From positions 1 to 64,000 of the forward strand of contig JAQWPL010000007.1 in the NCBI GenBank assembly GCA_029245395.1: a DNA stretch of 64,000 nucleotides, written 5' to 3'. Positions 8,224-16,636 of this stretch are shown one piece after another; the first letter of the stretch is position 1, and every line of letters begins with the position of its first letter. Source of the DNA: Gammaproteobacteria bacterium. GTDB taxonomy: Bacteria; Pseudomonadota; Gammaproteobacteria; Pseudomonadales; Pseudohongiellaceae. Under the pieces are notes generated by a model that made no database searches, was not told where the DNA came from, and saw only the letters and a list, made by a program, of their open reading frames with translations. Made by a program: the position numbers and the translations under genes.

Positions 8224-10389
8224 TTACTGTTCTGCCAGAAGTCCTGCCCTTAAACTCAATAGCCAGTTTTTCACAGAATCCACATCTTCTTCAGAAACAA
8301 TATGACTCAGGTTGGGCATACCACGGCCACCATAAGCACCTTCACGAACGATATTTTGAATGATGTCGTAGGTTGCTGGAGCAGCATAGCGCAAATCCAC
8401 CAGGGCGCCGCCACTGGTACCGCCAAATCCATGGCATAACATGCAATGGGTAAGATACATATCTTCACCGTGAGCAATAACAGCAGGGTCATCGTTGTAG
8501 GGGATTTCAGTCAGTTCCGGTAATGGCTGCCCCTGAACCGGGATGATATTGCCGCCATTTAGACGGAAGGTCCAAAGCCGGCCTTCCGGCTTGTAGGCAC
8601 CACTGAAACTGGGTCCAATCAATCCAGCAGAGCCACCCCAGCCTACCAACACAGAGATGTATTGCACGCCATCGAGTTCATAGGTCATTGGGGCGGCCAT
8701 GATGCCCACACCCAGATCCACCTGCCAAACCAGCTCGCCAAAATCTGCGGTATAGGCTCGCATGAACCCGTCAGCGGCTCCCTGGAATACCAGGTTACCC
8801 GCAGTAGCAAGAGTGCCACCATTGAGAGTGAAGTCATATTCGCGAGTCCAGCGTGGCGCTCGCGCCACAGGATCCCAGGCCACAAGTACGCCGGGGGAAT
8901 CATAAACCGGGCCTGTTCCGCCGGCATACTGATCATCGGGACGTACTGAACGGTCAGTCATTGTTCCCAGGCCAATACCAATATTCCATCCAGCTGGTTC
9001 GTACTGGTAATTCTCATCGACGGAAAAGGGGAAAGCGCCACCCTGCATGGTAGGTACATATAAAAGCCCTGTTTCCGGACTGAACGACATTGGATGCCAG
9101 TTATGGGCGCCTGATGGTCCCGGGGTCAGGAACGTAATCGCGTTGTCGTAACGAGCCTGAGGCGTTTCAATGGGGCGACCGCTTTCCAGATCGACACCGC
9201 TGGCCCAGGTGACCTCTGCATAGGGGTCGGCATAGATAAGATCACCAGTTTCCGCATCCAGGACATAGAAGAAACCATTCTTCGGTGCCTGCATCACCAC
9301 TTTGCGGGGTAGGCCGTTGATGGCGATTTCCGTAACCATCATAGGTTGCACAGCGGTGTAGTCGAAATTATCCCCCGGCGTTGTTTGGTAATGCCAGACA
9401 ACGCTACCGTCATCCACATCCAGGGCAACGATAGAGGAGAGATAAAGATTGTCACCGAAGCCATCACTGCGGTGTTCATGACTCCAGGGCGAACCATTGC
9501 CGGTGCCCACATAGACCAGGCGCAGCTCTGGATCGTAAATAATAGAGTCCCAGGGATTACCACCACCACCTTCAGTCCACCAATCGCCGGCCCAGGTTGC
9601 AGCCGCTGCTTCCATATCGGCATTTTCAAAACCGTCAGCAGGGTTGCCAGGTACTACCCAGAAGCGCCATTCGATTTCGCCATTATCCGGGTTGTAGGCA
9701 GTCAGATACCCCCGGGTTCCAAGTTCTGCGCCACCATTTCCAATCAGTACTTTTCCATCAGCAACACGGGGAGCGCCAGTAATCGTATAAGGTTTGCTTT
9801 GATCTACAGTGACTTCACTCCAGACTACTTCACCGGTGGCTGCATCAAGCGCTTCAAGGCGACCATCAATAATGCCAACAAAAATCTTGTCGCCATAGAT
9901 AGCTACTCCTCGATTTACCACATCACAGCAAGCTTTCCAGCCTGTGGAGCGATCAACCTGGGGATCATAGCGCCACAGCTCCTCGCCAGTGCGGGCATCC
10001 ACCGCGAAGACAACAGACCAGGAGCCTGAGGCGTACATGACGCCGTTATGGACCAAAGGAGTGGCTTCAAGCCCACGGAAAGTACCCGTGTCATAGGTCC
10101 ATGCCACCCCCAGTTCGGCGACATTGGAGAAATTCACCTGATTCAAAGGGCTGTAACGCGTTTCGCCGTAATCGCGGCCGTAAGAAAGCCATTCTTCCGC
10201 ATCATTGGCGGCATTGATCAGGGCATCATCGGTGACATTCGCAGCGACAGGAGCCGGTGCGGATGTGGCGGGAGACGCCGTGCCTTCTGTTGGTTGAGAT
10301 GTTTCAGCCGATTCCTGGGAACAACCAGCCAAGACCAAAATGGCAGGCAGTAGAAGGAATACATAACGTCGAATACTGGTAAAAATCAT
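8224..10389 (-). CDS. PQQ-dependent alcohol dehydrogenase with C-terminal cytochrome c (quinohemoprotein type), lipoprotein
   Basis: The start at 10389 is chosen because it gives a lipoprotein signal (LVLAGC) and has AGGAAAAG upstream. The body is an eight-bladed beta-propeller of the methanol/ethanol dehydrogenase family: the adjacent Cys pair that contacts PQQ (ACCDVVNRG, codons at 9925-9930), repeated Trp-docking sequences, and the catalytic-Asp region NFDYTAVQ. The residue two after that Asp is Thr, not the Asp linked to lanthanide use. The C-terminus carries a heme c motif CMLCH (8431-8445) with a likely axial Met in GMPNLSH. It should oxidise alcohols or aldehydes in the periplasm and pass electrons through its own heme. 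Two paralogues lie at 53.9 and 58.8 kb. Confidence 0.88.
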   Translation of the reverse strand: MIFTSIRRYVFLLLPAILVLAGCSQESAETSQPTEGTASPATSAPAPVAANVTDDALINAANDAEEWLSYGRDYGETRYSPLNQVNFSNVAELGVAWTYDTGTFRGLEATPLVHNGVMYASGSWSVVFAVDARTGEELWRYDPQVDRSTGWKACCDVVNRGVAIYGDKIFVGIIDGRLEALDAATGEVVWSEVTVDQSKPYTITGAPRVADGKVLIGNGGAELGTRGYLTAYNPDNGEIEWRFWVVPGNPADGFENADMEAAAATWAGDWWTEGGGGNPWDSIIYDPELRLVYVGTGNGSPWSHEHRSDGFGDNLYLSSIVALDVDDGSVVWHYQTTPGDNFDYTAVQPMMVTEIAINGLPRKVVMQAPKNGFFYVLDAETGDLIYADPYAEVTWASGVDLESGRPIETPQARYDNAITFLTPGPSGAHNWHPMSFSPETGLLYVPTMQGGAFPFSVDENYQYEPAGWNIGIGLGTMTDRSVRPDDQYAGGTGPVYDSPGVLVAWDPVARAPRWTREYDFTLNGGTLATAGNLVFQGAADGFMRAYTADFGELVWQVDLGVGIMAAPMTYELDGVQYISVLVGWGGSAGLIGPSFSGAYKPEGRLWTFRLNGGNIIPVQGQPLPELTEIPYNDDPAVIAHGEDMYLTHCMLCHGFGGTSGGALVDLRYAAPATYDIIQNIVREGAYGGRGMPNLSHIVSEEDVDSVKNWLLSLRAGLLAEQ

Positions 10390-10437
10390 GGCGCTTTTCC
10401 TATTAAAATATTCTTGTTTGCAGGCGGGCAAGTCTAC

Positions 10438-10591
10438 AACAGCCGCAAGCTTCAAGCCACAAGCCACAAGTTTCAAGTCCCAAGTTGATTCAGTGAATCC
10501 TGGAGGTTTATGGGCTGTTATTTTGGCCGGGGTATTTCATTGCCAGTGTTCATTTATATGAATTGCTTGTGGCTTGAAGCTTGCGGCTGTT
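10438..10591. repeat. Perfect 26-bp inverted repeat with 102-bp spacer
   Basis: The segment at 10438-10463 (core GCCGCAAGCTTCAAGCCACA) is the exact reverse complement of 10566-10591. Beside the left arm there is a run of degenerate caag-containing units (CCACAAG, TTTCAAG, CCCAAG). The element sits just upstream of the PQQ dehydrogenase start, and its right arm abuts the 3' end of the zinc peptidase gene. No coding capacity is present in the spacer. It looks like a small MITE-like or palindromic repeat element. Confidence 0.75.
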
Positions 10592-11275
10592 TTAACGTCG
10601 GAGGAGTTTTATCCATCTCCAGAAATTCAATAGTCCGGACAGTGAACTGGCCAGGTAAGTGAGGGCGCAGGCGGTAAGGATTTTGCGTGCCGCGAGGTAG
10701 TCGCTGTTACTGATGTACTGGCCCTCTTTGAGGATAGGCAGGGCACGGCCGAAACTGGCATCGAACTCCACCGGCAGGGTAACAAAATGCACGATGGTGT
10801 TGACTAGCATGCTCAGGATAACCACAAGGAACAAGGGTAATGCCAGCCGAGAGCCTGCGGGCGTGAAAGCTATCAAGGGCATGATGATCAGGGCAACACC
10901 ACCGACTTTTTCCAGTTTCTGTGCAGTGCGTACCATGTTGGTTCGTGCGATCAGGGGCTTGTAGTTTTTTGCATCTTGCAGGGCATGGCCAAATTCATGG
11001 GCAGCGACGGTAACTGCAGTCAATGAGCGCGTATTAAAATTGTCTTTGGACAGCCTGACTGTTTTGTCGGTTGGATCGTAATGGTCGCCCAGTTCGGTAC
11101 CTTCTACTTTGAGATAGGTTAGGTTGAATTTCTTGCGCAGATGTTTGACCAACTCTTCGCCGGTACCGGGAATATCCTCGCGATGACCACTGTACTTACT
11201 GAGAACATGCCTGGCCCAGTATTGGGGGCCAAGAATGAGCGCGAACAGCAGAATGCCAAGAATCAGATAAATCAT
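10592..11275 (-). CDS. YugP-like membrane zinc metallopeptidase
   Basis: The 227-residue protein belongs to the neutral zinc metallopeptidase (YugP, Zn_peptidase_2) family. It has an N-terminal hydrophobic helix, the zinc-binding HEFGH at residues 93-97, and further hydrophobic helices around 125-165 and near the C-terminus. The motif NTRSLTAVTVAAHEFGHALQ is typical. It would act at the cytoplasmic membrane; physiological substrates of the family are not established. It stands alone between two intergenic repeats. Confidence 0.88.
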   Translation of the reverse strand: MIYLILGILLFALILGPQYWARHVLSKYSGHREDIPGTGEELVKHLRKKFNLTYLKVEGTELGDHYDPTDKTVRLSKDNFNTRSLTAVTVAAHEFGHALQDAKNYKPLIARTNMVRTAQKLEKVGGVALIIMPLIAFTPAGSRLALPLFLVVILSMLVNTIVHFVTLPVEFDASFGRALPILKEGQYISNSDYLAARKILTACALTYLASSLSGLLNFWRWIKLLRR

Positions 11276-11373
11276 AAGACTGCATAGTAGTAGGTTCTGA
11301 AAGGTTTTTTAATGTTATTTGCAAATCGGTCTGGATATGGCACCCTTGTTTTTCATTTACTTGGAACAAGTTT

Positions 11374-11882
11374 ATGAATTGGGAAGCTGCAAGTGCAATC
11401 AGCGAAATTATTGGAGCCTTAGCGGTTGTCCTTTCCGTGATCTATCTTTCTTTTCAGATAAAAAGCAAACTGAAGAGTCCCGGCTTGCAGCAACCAGGGA
11501 GTTGTCGGCGCAAACACAGACGTTGATGGAAGTATTGTTGGCTAATCCTGAACTCATCGCACGTTATGGGAAGGACGTCCAGATGTATGAAGACTTGCCC
11601 AATGAAGAACGACTCTGGGCAGCTATGTTATTCCAGCGCATGTTTCGGGCTATGGAGCAGCAGCTCATGCATTCAAACAATTCCCATAAAGAGAAGGTGT
11701 ATTTTGAGGCAGTTGAAAAAACCATTCTGGAGATGTTGTCTCTCCCGGGAGTTCAACAATGGTGAGAGAACAGCAACTATATGTTCAGTGAGATGCTTAG
11801 AGACTATGTTAAGCCGCAACTGGAAGTAGCTAAGGAGAAAGGCTATAACAGTTCCTTTAAAAACCCAAAAGAAATAGACTGA
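11374..11882 (+). pseudogene. Small membrane-anchored hypothetical protein, frameshifted and with an internal stop
   Basis: Translation from 11374 gives MNWEAASAISEIIGALAVVL, the membrane-anchor start of a common uncharacterised family. The frame is lost at the A5 run 11460-11464; adding one A restores QIKKQTEESRLAATREL and the helical body continues in the other frame. That frame then meets TGA at 11763-11765, directly after TGG, where the family normally has a second Trp (QQWWE), and stays open to a terminal TGA at 11880-11882 (MFSEMLRDYVKPQLEV). Two independent lesions indicate a decayed gene. Sequencing error could explain the frameshift but not easily both. Confidence 0.75.
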
Positions 11883-11920
11883 ACTAGCTATAGTTTCTGA
11901 AAGCTGAAAACACGCCTGTC

Positions 11921-12709
11921 ATGCCAGCATCAATTCTTTATATACCTCACGGTGGTGGCCCACTTCCGTTACTGGAAGATCCGGAGCACTGCGCCCTGAT
12001 TCAGTTCTTAAAGGAAATACCCGAAAGATTTGAGAAGCCCGACGCCATCCTGGTCGTCAGCGCGCACTGGGAAAGCCCTGTGCCAGCAATTACCTACGGC
12101 GCGTCTCCAGAGCTGATCTATGACTATGGCGGTTTTCCTCCTGAATCCTATCAAATTAAATATCCTTCTCCAGGTAACCCGAAATTTGCACAAGAGCTGG
12201 CTGGCTTACTAGCAGCCAACGGATTACCAGTGCAACTGGATGACCAGCGCGGATTCGACCACGGCATGTTTGTTCCTTTAAAACTGATGTATCCGCAGGC
12301 GGATATTCCCTGTGTGCAACTGTCACTGCTAAATCACCTCAACGCCGGTGCTCATATTGCTTTGGGTAAGGCCCTGGCACCTCTACATAAAAGAAATATC
12401 CTGGTACTGGGTTCTGGAATGTCTTTTCACAATCTGCCCGCCATATTTACACCTGGATTGGTGGATGATCAGGACAACCTGGATTTTGAAAGGTGGTTGC
12501 AGGAAACCTGTACAGGGAAATTAAGTAATGCGGAAAGGGAAGAGCGATTGACCAATTGGCATCAGGCGCCTGCTGCACTTAAATGTCATCCGCGGCCAGA
12601 GCATCTACTGCCGTTGCATGTTTGTGCGGGGATTGCAGATGGGCCGGCAGAAATTGTGTTTAATAATTCGGTGATGGGGAAAATGGTGTCAGGGTATTTG
12701 TGGGAGTAA
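11921..12709 (+). CDS. ygiD: DODA-type extradiol aromatic ring-opening dioxygenase (YgiD family)
   Basis: The 262-residue protein matches the class III extradiol dioxygenase family that includes plant DOPA 4,5-dioxygenase and E. coli YgiD. Visible metal-site and catalytic blocks are YIPHGGGPLP (His 10), VVSAHWES, FDHGMFVPL and the C-terminal HPRPEHLLPLHV. These use Fe(II) or Zn(II) and molecular oxygen to open catechol rings. The start is ATG 11921 without a strong Shine-Dalgarno sequence. The upstream neighbour is a pseudogene and the downstream region carries a hairpin, so it is probably transcribed alone. The natural substrate is unknown. Confidence 0.88.
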   Translation: MPASILYIPHGGGPLPLLEDPEHCALIQFLKEIPERFEKPDAILVVSAHWESPVPAITYGASPELIYDYGGFPPESYQIKYPSPGNPKFAQELAGLLAANGLPVQLDDQRGFDHGMFVPLKLMYPQADIPCVQLSLLNHLNAGAHIALGKALAPLHKRNILVLGSGMSFHNLPAIFTPGLVDDQDNLDFERWLQETCTGKLSNAEREERLTNWHQAPAALKCHPRPEHLLPLHVCAGIADGPAEIVFNNSVMGKMVSGYLWE

Positions 12710-12758
12710 TACAGTGACAAGTGATGAGTTACGAGTGGAAAGTGGAAAGTGGAACGAA

Positions 12759-12801
12759 AAAGGGGACGGAGAGATTTAAAAATAATCTCTCCGTCCCCTT
12801 T
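12759..12801. repeat. Perfect 18-bp hairpin of the ggggacggagag type (REP-like, possible terminator)
   Basis: Arms 12759-12776 (AAAGGGGACGGAGAGATT) and 12784-12801 are exact inverted copies around a 7-base A/T loop. Such hairpins with gggg/cccc ends recur in many bacterial genomes as REP-like elements associated with TnpA-REP transposases. Lying after the dioxygenase gene and opposite the end of the hemoglobin gene, it could also stop transcription in both directions. A related hairpin is at 47096-47140. Confidence 0.75.
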
Positions 12802-12846
12802 ATCTGTGTTCTTTACGTGCTGTGCCCACTATTCCTTAAATACCCT

Positions 12847-12878
12847 GAATGATTGCTTTCGGTTAAAAGCAGACATTC
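12847..12878. repeat. Dispersed palindromic repeat, copy 2
   Basis: GAATG and CATTC flank TTGCTTTCGGTTAAAAGCAG, forming a hairpin closely related to copies at 275-304 and 45767-45797. It lies between two convergent genes, beside the 3' end of the truncated hemoglobin gene. Confidence 0.6.
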
Positions 12879-12901
12879 AGAAAGAAAGTAAAAAACTTTT
12901 A

Positions 12902-13270
12902 TTATCGACCCAGGACATCTTCTCGGGTGGTTTCAGCAACTGCCGCAACTTGCGCTATTAAATCATCAGCGACGCTCATTTCTTTTAAGGTTAGTCCCAA
13001 ATTTTCTACGACCGCGTCAAAGTGACTATCATTCAGACCTTGTTTAACAAACTTGGCAAGAGCATTTCGCATACCCCGCCCAGAATAATTATTAGGTCCA
13101 CCAAAAGCGACTGTAAGGAAGGCTTTTTGCTTACTAGCCTGCTGATCCATGTCCACGCCTTCAAAATAAGAATTAATTCGATCATCAGCCAATACTTTTG
13201 TATAAAAAATATCGACTGCAGCATCTACAGCGGCTTCACCACCAAGTTCTTCAAAAAGTGTTTCGCTCAT
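12902..13270 (-). CDS. Group 1 truncated hemoglobin lacking the canonical proximal histidine
   Basis: The start at 13270 is preferred because GGAG lies six bases upstream; an ATG 12 bases earlier has no such signal. The 122-residue product follows group 1 truncated hemoglobins closely: LFEELGGEAAVDAAVDIFY, DDRINSYFEGVDM, QKAFLTVAFGGPNNYSG and a C-terminal REDVLGR. Where relatives such as cyanobacterial GlbN have the heme-ligating His F8 (MREAHK), this protein reads MRNALAK, a Leu encoded by CTT, one base from a His codon. The distal His of GlbN is also absent. Oxygen or NO binding is therefore doubtful unless another ligand substitutes. The gene lies beyond the ahcY terminator. Confidence 0.85.
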   Translation of the reverse strand: MSETLFEELGGEAAVDAAVDIFYTKVLADDRINSYFEGVDMDQQASKQKAFLTVAFGGPNNYSGRGMRNALAKFVKQGLNDSHFDAVVENLGLTLKEMSVADDLIAQVAAVAETTREDVLGR

Positions 13271-13411
13271 ATGTTTCTCCATTTTTATTGTTGGAATAGA
13301 TCAGTTTCACATCAAAGATCAGTAGGGCAAATTATACTAATAGCAGATTAGTCTCATTGATTAGTATCAAGACATTTACGCTAAATTTATCTGCCCAAAT
13401 AATTAAGGAAT

Positions 13412-13440
13412 AAAAAAAGGCGCCCTGAGGCGCCTTTTTT
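13412..13440 (-). terminator. Rho-independent terminator after ahcY
   Basis: AGGCGCC and GGCGCCT (13418-13424 and 13429-13435) form a GC-rich stem with loop CTGA. Read on the minus strand it is followed by a long T run (the A run at 13412-13418). It begins 14 bases after the ahcY stop. A T run is also present on the plus strand, so it may work both ways. Confidence 0.85.
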
Positions 13441-13453
13441 TGTACTAATTTAT

Positions 13454-14833
13454 TTAGTACTTATAACTTTCAGGTTTGAAAGGGCCTTCAATTGGAATGC
13501 CCAGGTATTCAGATTGCTCCTGAGTCATTTTGGTGATGACGCCGCCGAAACCTTTTACCATGCAAGCGGCCACTTCCTCATCCAGGGATTTTGGCAGAAC
13601 CTCCACACTAAGACTGTCCTTTTTGAAGGTCTCATCCAGGTCCGCAAATTTGCGTTCCCAGAGGTACATCTGTGCCAATACCTGGTTGGAAAAAGAGCCA
13701 TCCATGATGCGGGAAGGGTGACCAGTTGCGTTGCCAAGGTTAATCAGGCGGCCTTCAGATAACAGCAACAAGTAATCTTCATTGCCATCTGCATCTTTAC
13801 CCCGGATAACACGGTGCACCTGGGGTTTCACTTCATCGAGTTCCCAGTTTTCACGCATATAAGCCGTGTTGATTTCGCTGTCAAAGTGACCGATGTTACA
13901 TACAACAGCACCGGTCTTGAGCGCAGTGAGCATGTTCTTGTCGCACACATCAAAATTACCTGTTGTAGTAACGATCAAGTCAGTGTTGTCCATCAACAAT
14001 GTATTAATACAGGCAGGCGTACCATCGTTAACACCACCGTTATAGGGTGAAACTACTTCGTAGCCGTCCATGCAGGCTTGCATGGCGCAGATCGGGTCGA
14101 TTTCAGAAACTTTAACTATCATGCCTTCCTGGGACAGGGACTGAGCAGACCCTTTACCCACATCACCGTAACCAACTACTAAAGCTTTCTTACCGGATAG
14201 GAGCATGTCAGTGCCACGCTTGATGCCGTCATTCAGACTATGACGACAGCCGTACTTGTTATCATTCTTGGATTTGGTGACAGAGTCATTGACATTGATA
14301 GCCGGAACTTTCAGTTCACCTTTTGCCAACATGTCGATTAGCCTGTGTACGCCAGTAGTCGTCTCTTCGGTAATACCGTGAACTTTATCAAGCATTTTAG
14401 GGTATTTCTGATGCGCCATGGCTGTCAGGTCGCCGCCATCGTCCAGCAACATGTTGCAGTCCCAGGGCACTCCATCTTTCAGGATGGTTTGTTCGATACA
14501 CCACTCGGCTTCTTCTTCTGTTTGGCCTTTCCAGGCATAAACAGCAACGCCTGCAGCAGCCATAGCTGCCGCCGCATGATCCTGAGTGGAAAAAATATTA
14601 CAGGAAGACCAGCGCACTTCGGCGCCCAATGCCTCCAGGGTTTCAATCAGTACAGCAGTTTGAATAGTCATATGGATACAGCCGATAATTTTTGCATCTG
14701 CCAAAGGCTTGCTGTCACCGTACTTCTCTCTCAGTGTCATCAGGGAAGGCATTTCCGCTTCCGCTAATGTGATTTCCTTGCGGCCGAACTCAGCTAAACC
14801 TATGTCCGCGACTTTGTAATCTTCGTTGCTCAT
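13454..14833 (-). CDS. ahcY: Adenosylhomocysteinase (S-adenosyl-L-homocysteine hydrolase)
   Basis: The 459-residue protein is a full-length SAH hydrolase, which reversibly splits S-adenosylhomocysteine into adenosine and homocysteine and relieves product inhibition of methyltransferases. Visible landmarks are [33 protein letters not shown], the NAD-binding [10 protein letters not shown] and the C-terminal [10 protein letters not shown] required for cofactor closure. It is cytosolic and normally a tetramer. It lies 90 bases downstream of metK with a terminator-like hairpin between them, so the two methyl-cycle genes may be partly co-transcribed. A SAH riboswitch, common before ahcY in some Proteobacteria, was looked for and not recognised. 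Confidence 0.97.
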   Translation of the reverse strand: MSNEDYKVADIGLAEFGRKEITLAEAEMPSLMTLREKYGDSKPLADAKIIGCIHMTIQTAVLIETLEALGAEVRWSSCNIFSTQDHAAAAMAAAGVAVYAWKGQTEEEAEWCIEQTILKDGVPWDCNMLLDDGGDLTAMAHQKYPKMLDKVHGITEETTTGVHRLIDMLAKGELKVPAINVNDSVTKSKNDNKYGCRHSLNDGIKRGTDMLLSGKKALVVGYGDVGKGSAQSLSQEGMIVKVSEIDPICAMQACMDGYEVVSPYNGGVNDGTPACINTLLMDNTDLIVTTTGNFDVCDKNMLTALKTGAVVCNIGHFDSEINTAYMRENWELDEVKPQVHRVIRGKDADGNEDYLLLLSEGRLINLGNATGHPSRIMDGSFSNQVLAQMYLWERKFADLDETFKKDSLSVEVLPKSLDEEVAACMVKGFGGVITKMTQEQSEYLGIPIEGPFKPESYKY

Positions 14834-14863
14834 TGTGTTGTGCTTCCTATATTTAATTCAGAT

Positions 14864-14902
14864 AAAAAACTGGGACAGAGCACGCCAGGCGCAGTCTGTC
14901 CC
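14864..14902 (-). terminator. Terminator-like hairpin between metK and ahcY
   Basis: On the minus strand, GGGACAG and CTGTCCC (outer arms within 14872-14902) close a stem of about 13 pairs with one mismatch and loop CCTGG, followed by AGTTTTTTA. This has the form of an intrinsic terminator for metK. Because ahcY follows on the same strand it could also act as an attenuator. A small second hairpin (GCCAG/CTGGC, 14906-14920) lies between it and the metK stop. Confidence 0.7.
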
Positions 14903-14923
14903 ATTGCCAGGATAACTGGCTTG

Positions 14924-16084
14924 TTAGATTCCAGCGTCTGCTTTCAGGGCGTCAGCCTTATCAGTTTTCTCCCAAGTGAATTGCTCACGGCCAAAGTGAC
15001 CATAGGCGGCAGTTTCACGATAGATCGGGCGCAACAGCTCTAGTTCTGCAATTAATCCTGCTGGTTTGCAGTTAAAGTGCTGGCGTACTAACTGGGTAAT
15101 TTTGTTGTCATCTATTTTGCCGGTGCCGAAAGTGTCGACCAGTATGGAAGTGGGCTCGGCGACACCAATGGCATAAGAAAGCTGAACTTCACACTTGGAT
15201 GAAATGCCTGCAGCGACAATGTTTTTGGCAATATAGCGGCCAAAATATGCAGCTGAACGATCCACTTTTGAAGGGTCTTTACCCGAGAATGCACCGCCAC
15301 CATGACGGGCCATTCCACCGTAGGTATCGACAATGATTTTACGCCCGGTCAGTCCGCAGTCACCGTGGGGGCCGCCGACAATAAACTGGCCGGTGGGATT
15401 AATGTGGTACTTGGTATCACCGTCAAGCCATTCAGAAGGCAAAACAGGCTTGATAATTTCTTCCATGACGGCTTCGTGGAGCTGTTCCTGGGTGATGTCA
15501 TCGGTGTGCTGTGTGGACAAAACCACAGCATCAATTGAATGTAATTTCCCATCCACATAACGGCAGGTTAGCTGACTTTTGGCATCAGGTAGCAGGAATG
15601 GCAGCTTGCCGCTTTTACGTACCTCAGCCTGCTTTGCCACCAATCTGTGTGCATAGGTAATAGGTGCAGGCATCAACACATCAGTTTCATCGTTGGCATA
15701 ACCAAACATCAAACCCTGGTCACCGGCACCTTGTTCTTTATGTAAGCCTTCGCCTGCAGTAACACCCATGGAAATATCGGGTGATTGCTTGCCGATGGCA
15801 TTTAAAACAGCACAATTGTTGCCATCAAAGCCGGCAGAAGTACCGTTGTACCCAATATCAAGAATGACACCGCGCACTATTTCTTCGACTTCAATGGTGG
15901 CTGTGGTAGTAACTTCGCCTGCAACAAGGGCCAGACCAGTATTAACCAGGGTTTCGACAGCTACCCTTGATTTAGGATCCTGCTCTAATAATGCGTCCAA
16001 AATGGCGTCAGAAATCTGATCCGATACTTTATCCGGATGGCCTTCAGAGACGGATTCTGATGTAAACAAAACTGCTTCTGTCAT
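14924..16084 (-). CDS. metK: S-adenosylmethionine synthase
   Basis: The 386-residue enzyme forms S-adenosylmethionine from methionine and ATP in the cytosol. Signature sequences are [20 protein letters not shown] at the N-terminus, [12 protein letters not shown] (ATP-binding hexapeptide region) and [16 protein letters not shown]. The start ATG has GAAGGAAG upstream. With ahcY downstream it covers synthesis and recycling of the methyl donor. It diverges from tkt across about 550 bases that contain a structured leader candidate on the metK side. Confidence 0.97.
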   Translation of the reverse strand: MTEAVLFTSESVSEGHPDKVSDQISDAILDALLEQDPKSRVAVETLVNTGLALVAGEVTTTATIEVEEIVRGVILDIGYNGTSAGFDGNNCAVLNAIGKQSPDISMGVTAGEGLHKEQGAGDQGLMFGYANDETDVLMPAPITYAHRLVAKQAEVRKSGKLPFLLPDAKSQLTCRYVDGKLHSIDAVVLSTQHTDDITQEQLHEAVMEEIIKPVLPSEWLDGDTKYHINPTGQFIVGGPHGDCGLTGRKIIVDTYGGMARHGGGAFSGKDPSKVDRSAAYFGRYIAKNIVAAGISSKCEVQLSYAIGVAEPTSILVDTFGTGKIDDNKITQLVRQHFNCKPAGLIAELELLRPIYRETAAYGHFGREQFTWEKTDKADALKADAGI

Positions 16085-16636
16085 GCTGTCTTCCTTCTAT
16101 TATTAATAAATTGGCAAAAAACTTGGCCAAAAGTTATGCGAATCTTGATACTGTTTGTACGCTGAAAAGACAGCAATACCAAAGATTCACCTTGTTATCT
16201 CTATTCAAAGATTTCACGGGGTTAGCTCCTGAACTGATTCCCCGGGCAGATTGCCCATCAAGCTGATACTCAAGAATAATTTTCCCAATCAGTCTATTTA
16301 AAAAATACGGTGGGCTAAATAGACACCTGATACGGAAATCTTGAAACCTGAAGTTTTAATTAATCAGACAGGAATTTCAGGAGCAGAAATGTATCACCCT
16401 GACGGCTATTAGGCAAATACCAAAGGGATGTCACTGGATGCTGAAAATACAGTGAAATTGGGAACATTTCACAGTTTTGCTTGTGGAAAAATTAGACTGA
16501 CTAGGTGACAATAGTCAGCCTTGGAAACAAGAAACAAATCAGGGATTTATTCGTTGCTTCAGGTTCTCAATTACGACCTGTAATAACCGAATAATACATA
16601 GATTTTTACAATAAATTGGGGATCAGGAGAAGCAGT
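16085..16636. other. Intergenic region between divergent metK and tkt
   Basis: These 552 bases hold no supportable gene. They must contain the promoters of both divergent genes, though no confident -35/-10 pair was identified. The only clear structure is the pair of adjacent hairpins at 16217-16256, described separately. The half nearer tkt is AT-rich without recognisable repeats. Confidence 0.6.
16217..16256 (-). promoter_or_regulatory. Structured leader candidate upstream of metK
   Basis: Read in the metK direction, GGGCA-ATC-TGCCC is followed at once by CGGGG...CCCCG enclosing a small inner stem (AGTT/AGCT around CAGG). Two adjoining hairpins about 130 bases before the metK start suggest a structured 5' leader. 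It does not match the SAM-I, SAM-II or SAH riboswitch consensus as far as can be judged by eye, so the regulatory role is only a suggestion. Confidence 0.35.

Noticed and set aside
9346-10029. Plus-strand 227-codon frame inside the PQQ dehydrogenase gene
   Set aside because: Opposite-strand shadow of a conserved propeller; no start signal or domain.
11763-11765. In-frame TGA after TGG as selenocysteine
   Set aside because: Relatives are expected to have Trp, not Cys, and the gene also carries a frameshift.
14834-14923. SAH riboswitch before ahcY
   Set aside because: The sequence folds as a terminator-like hairpin with a T run, and the conserved SAH riboswitch core was not recognised.
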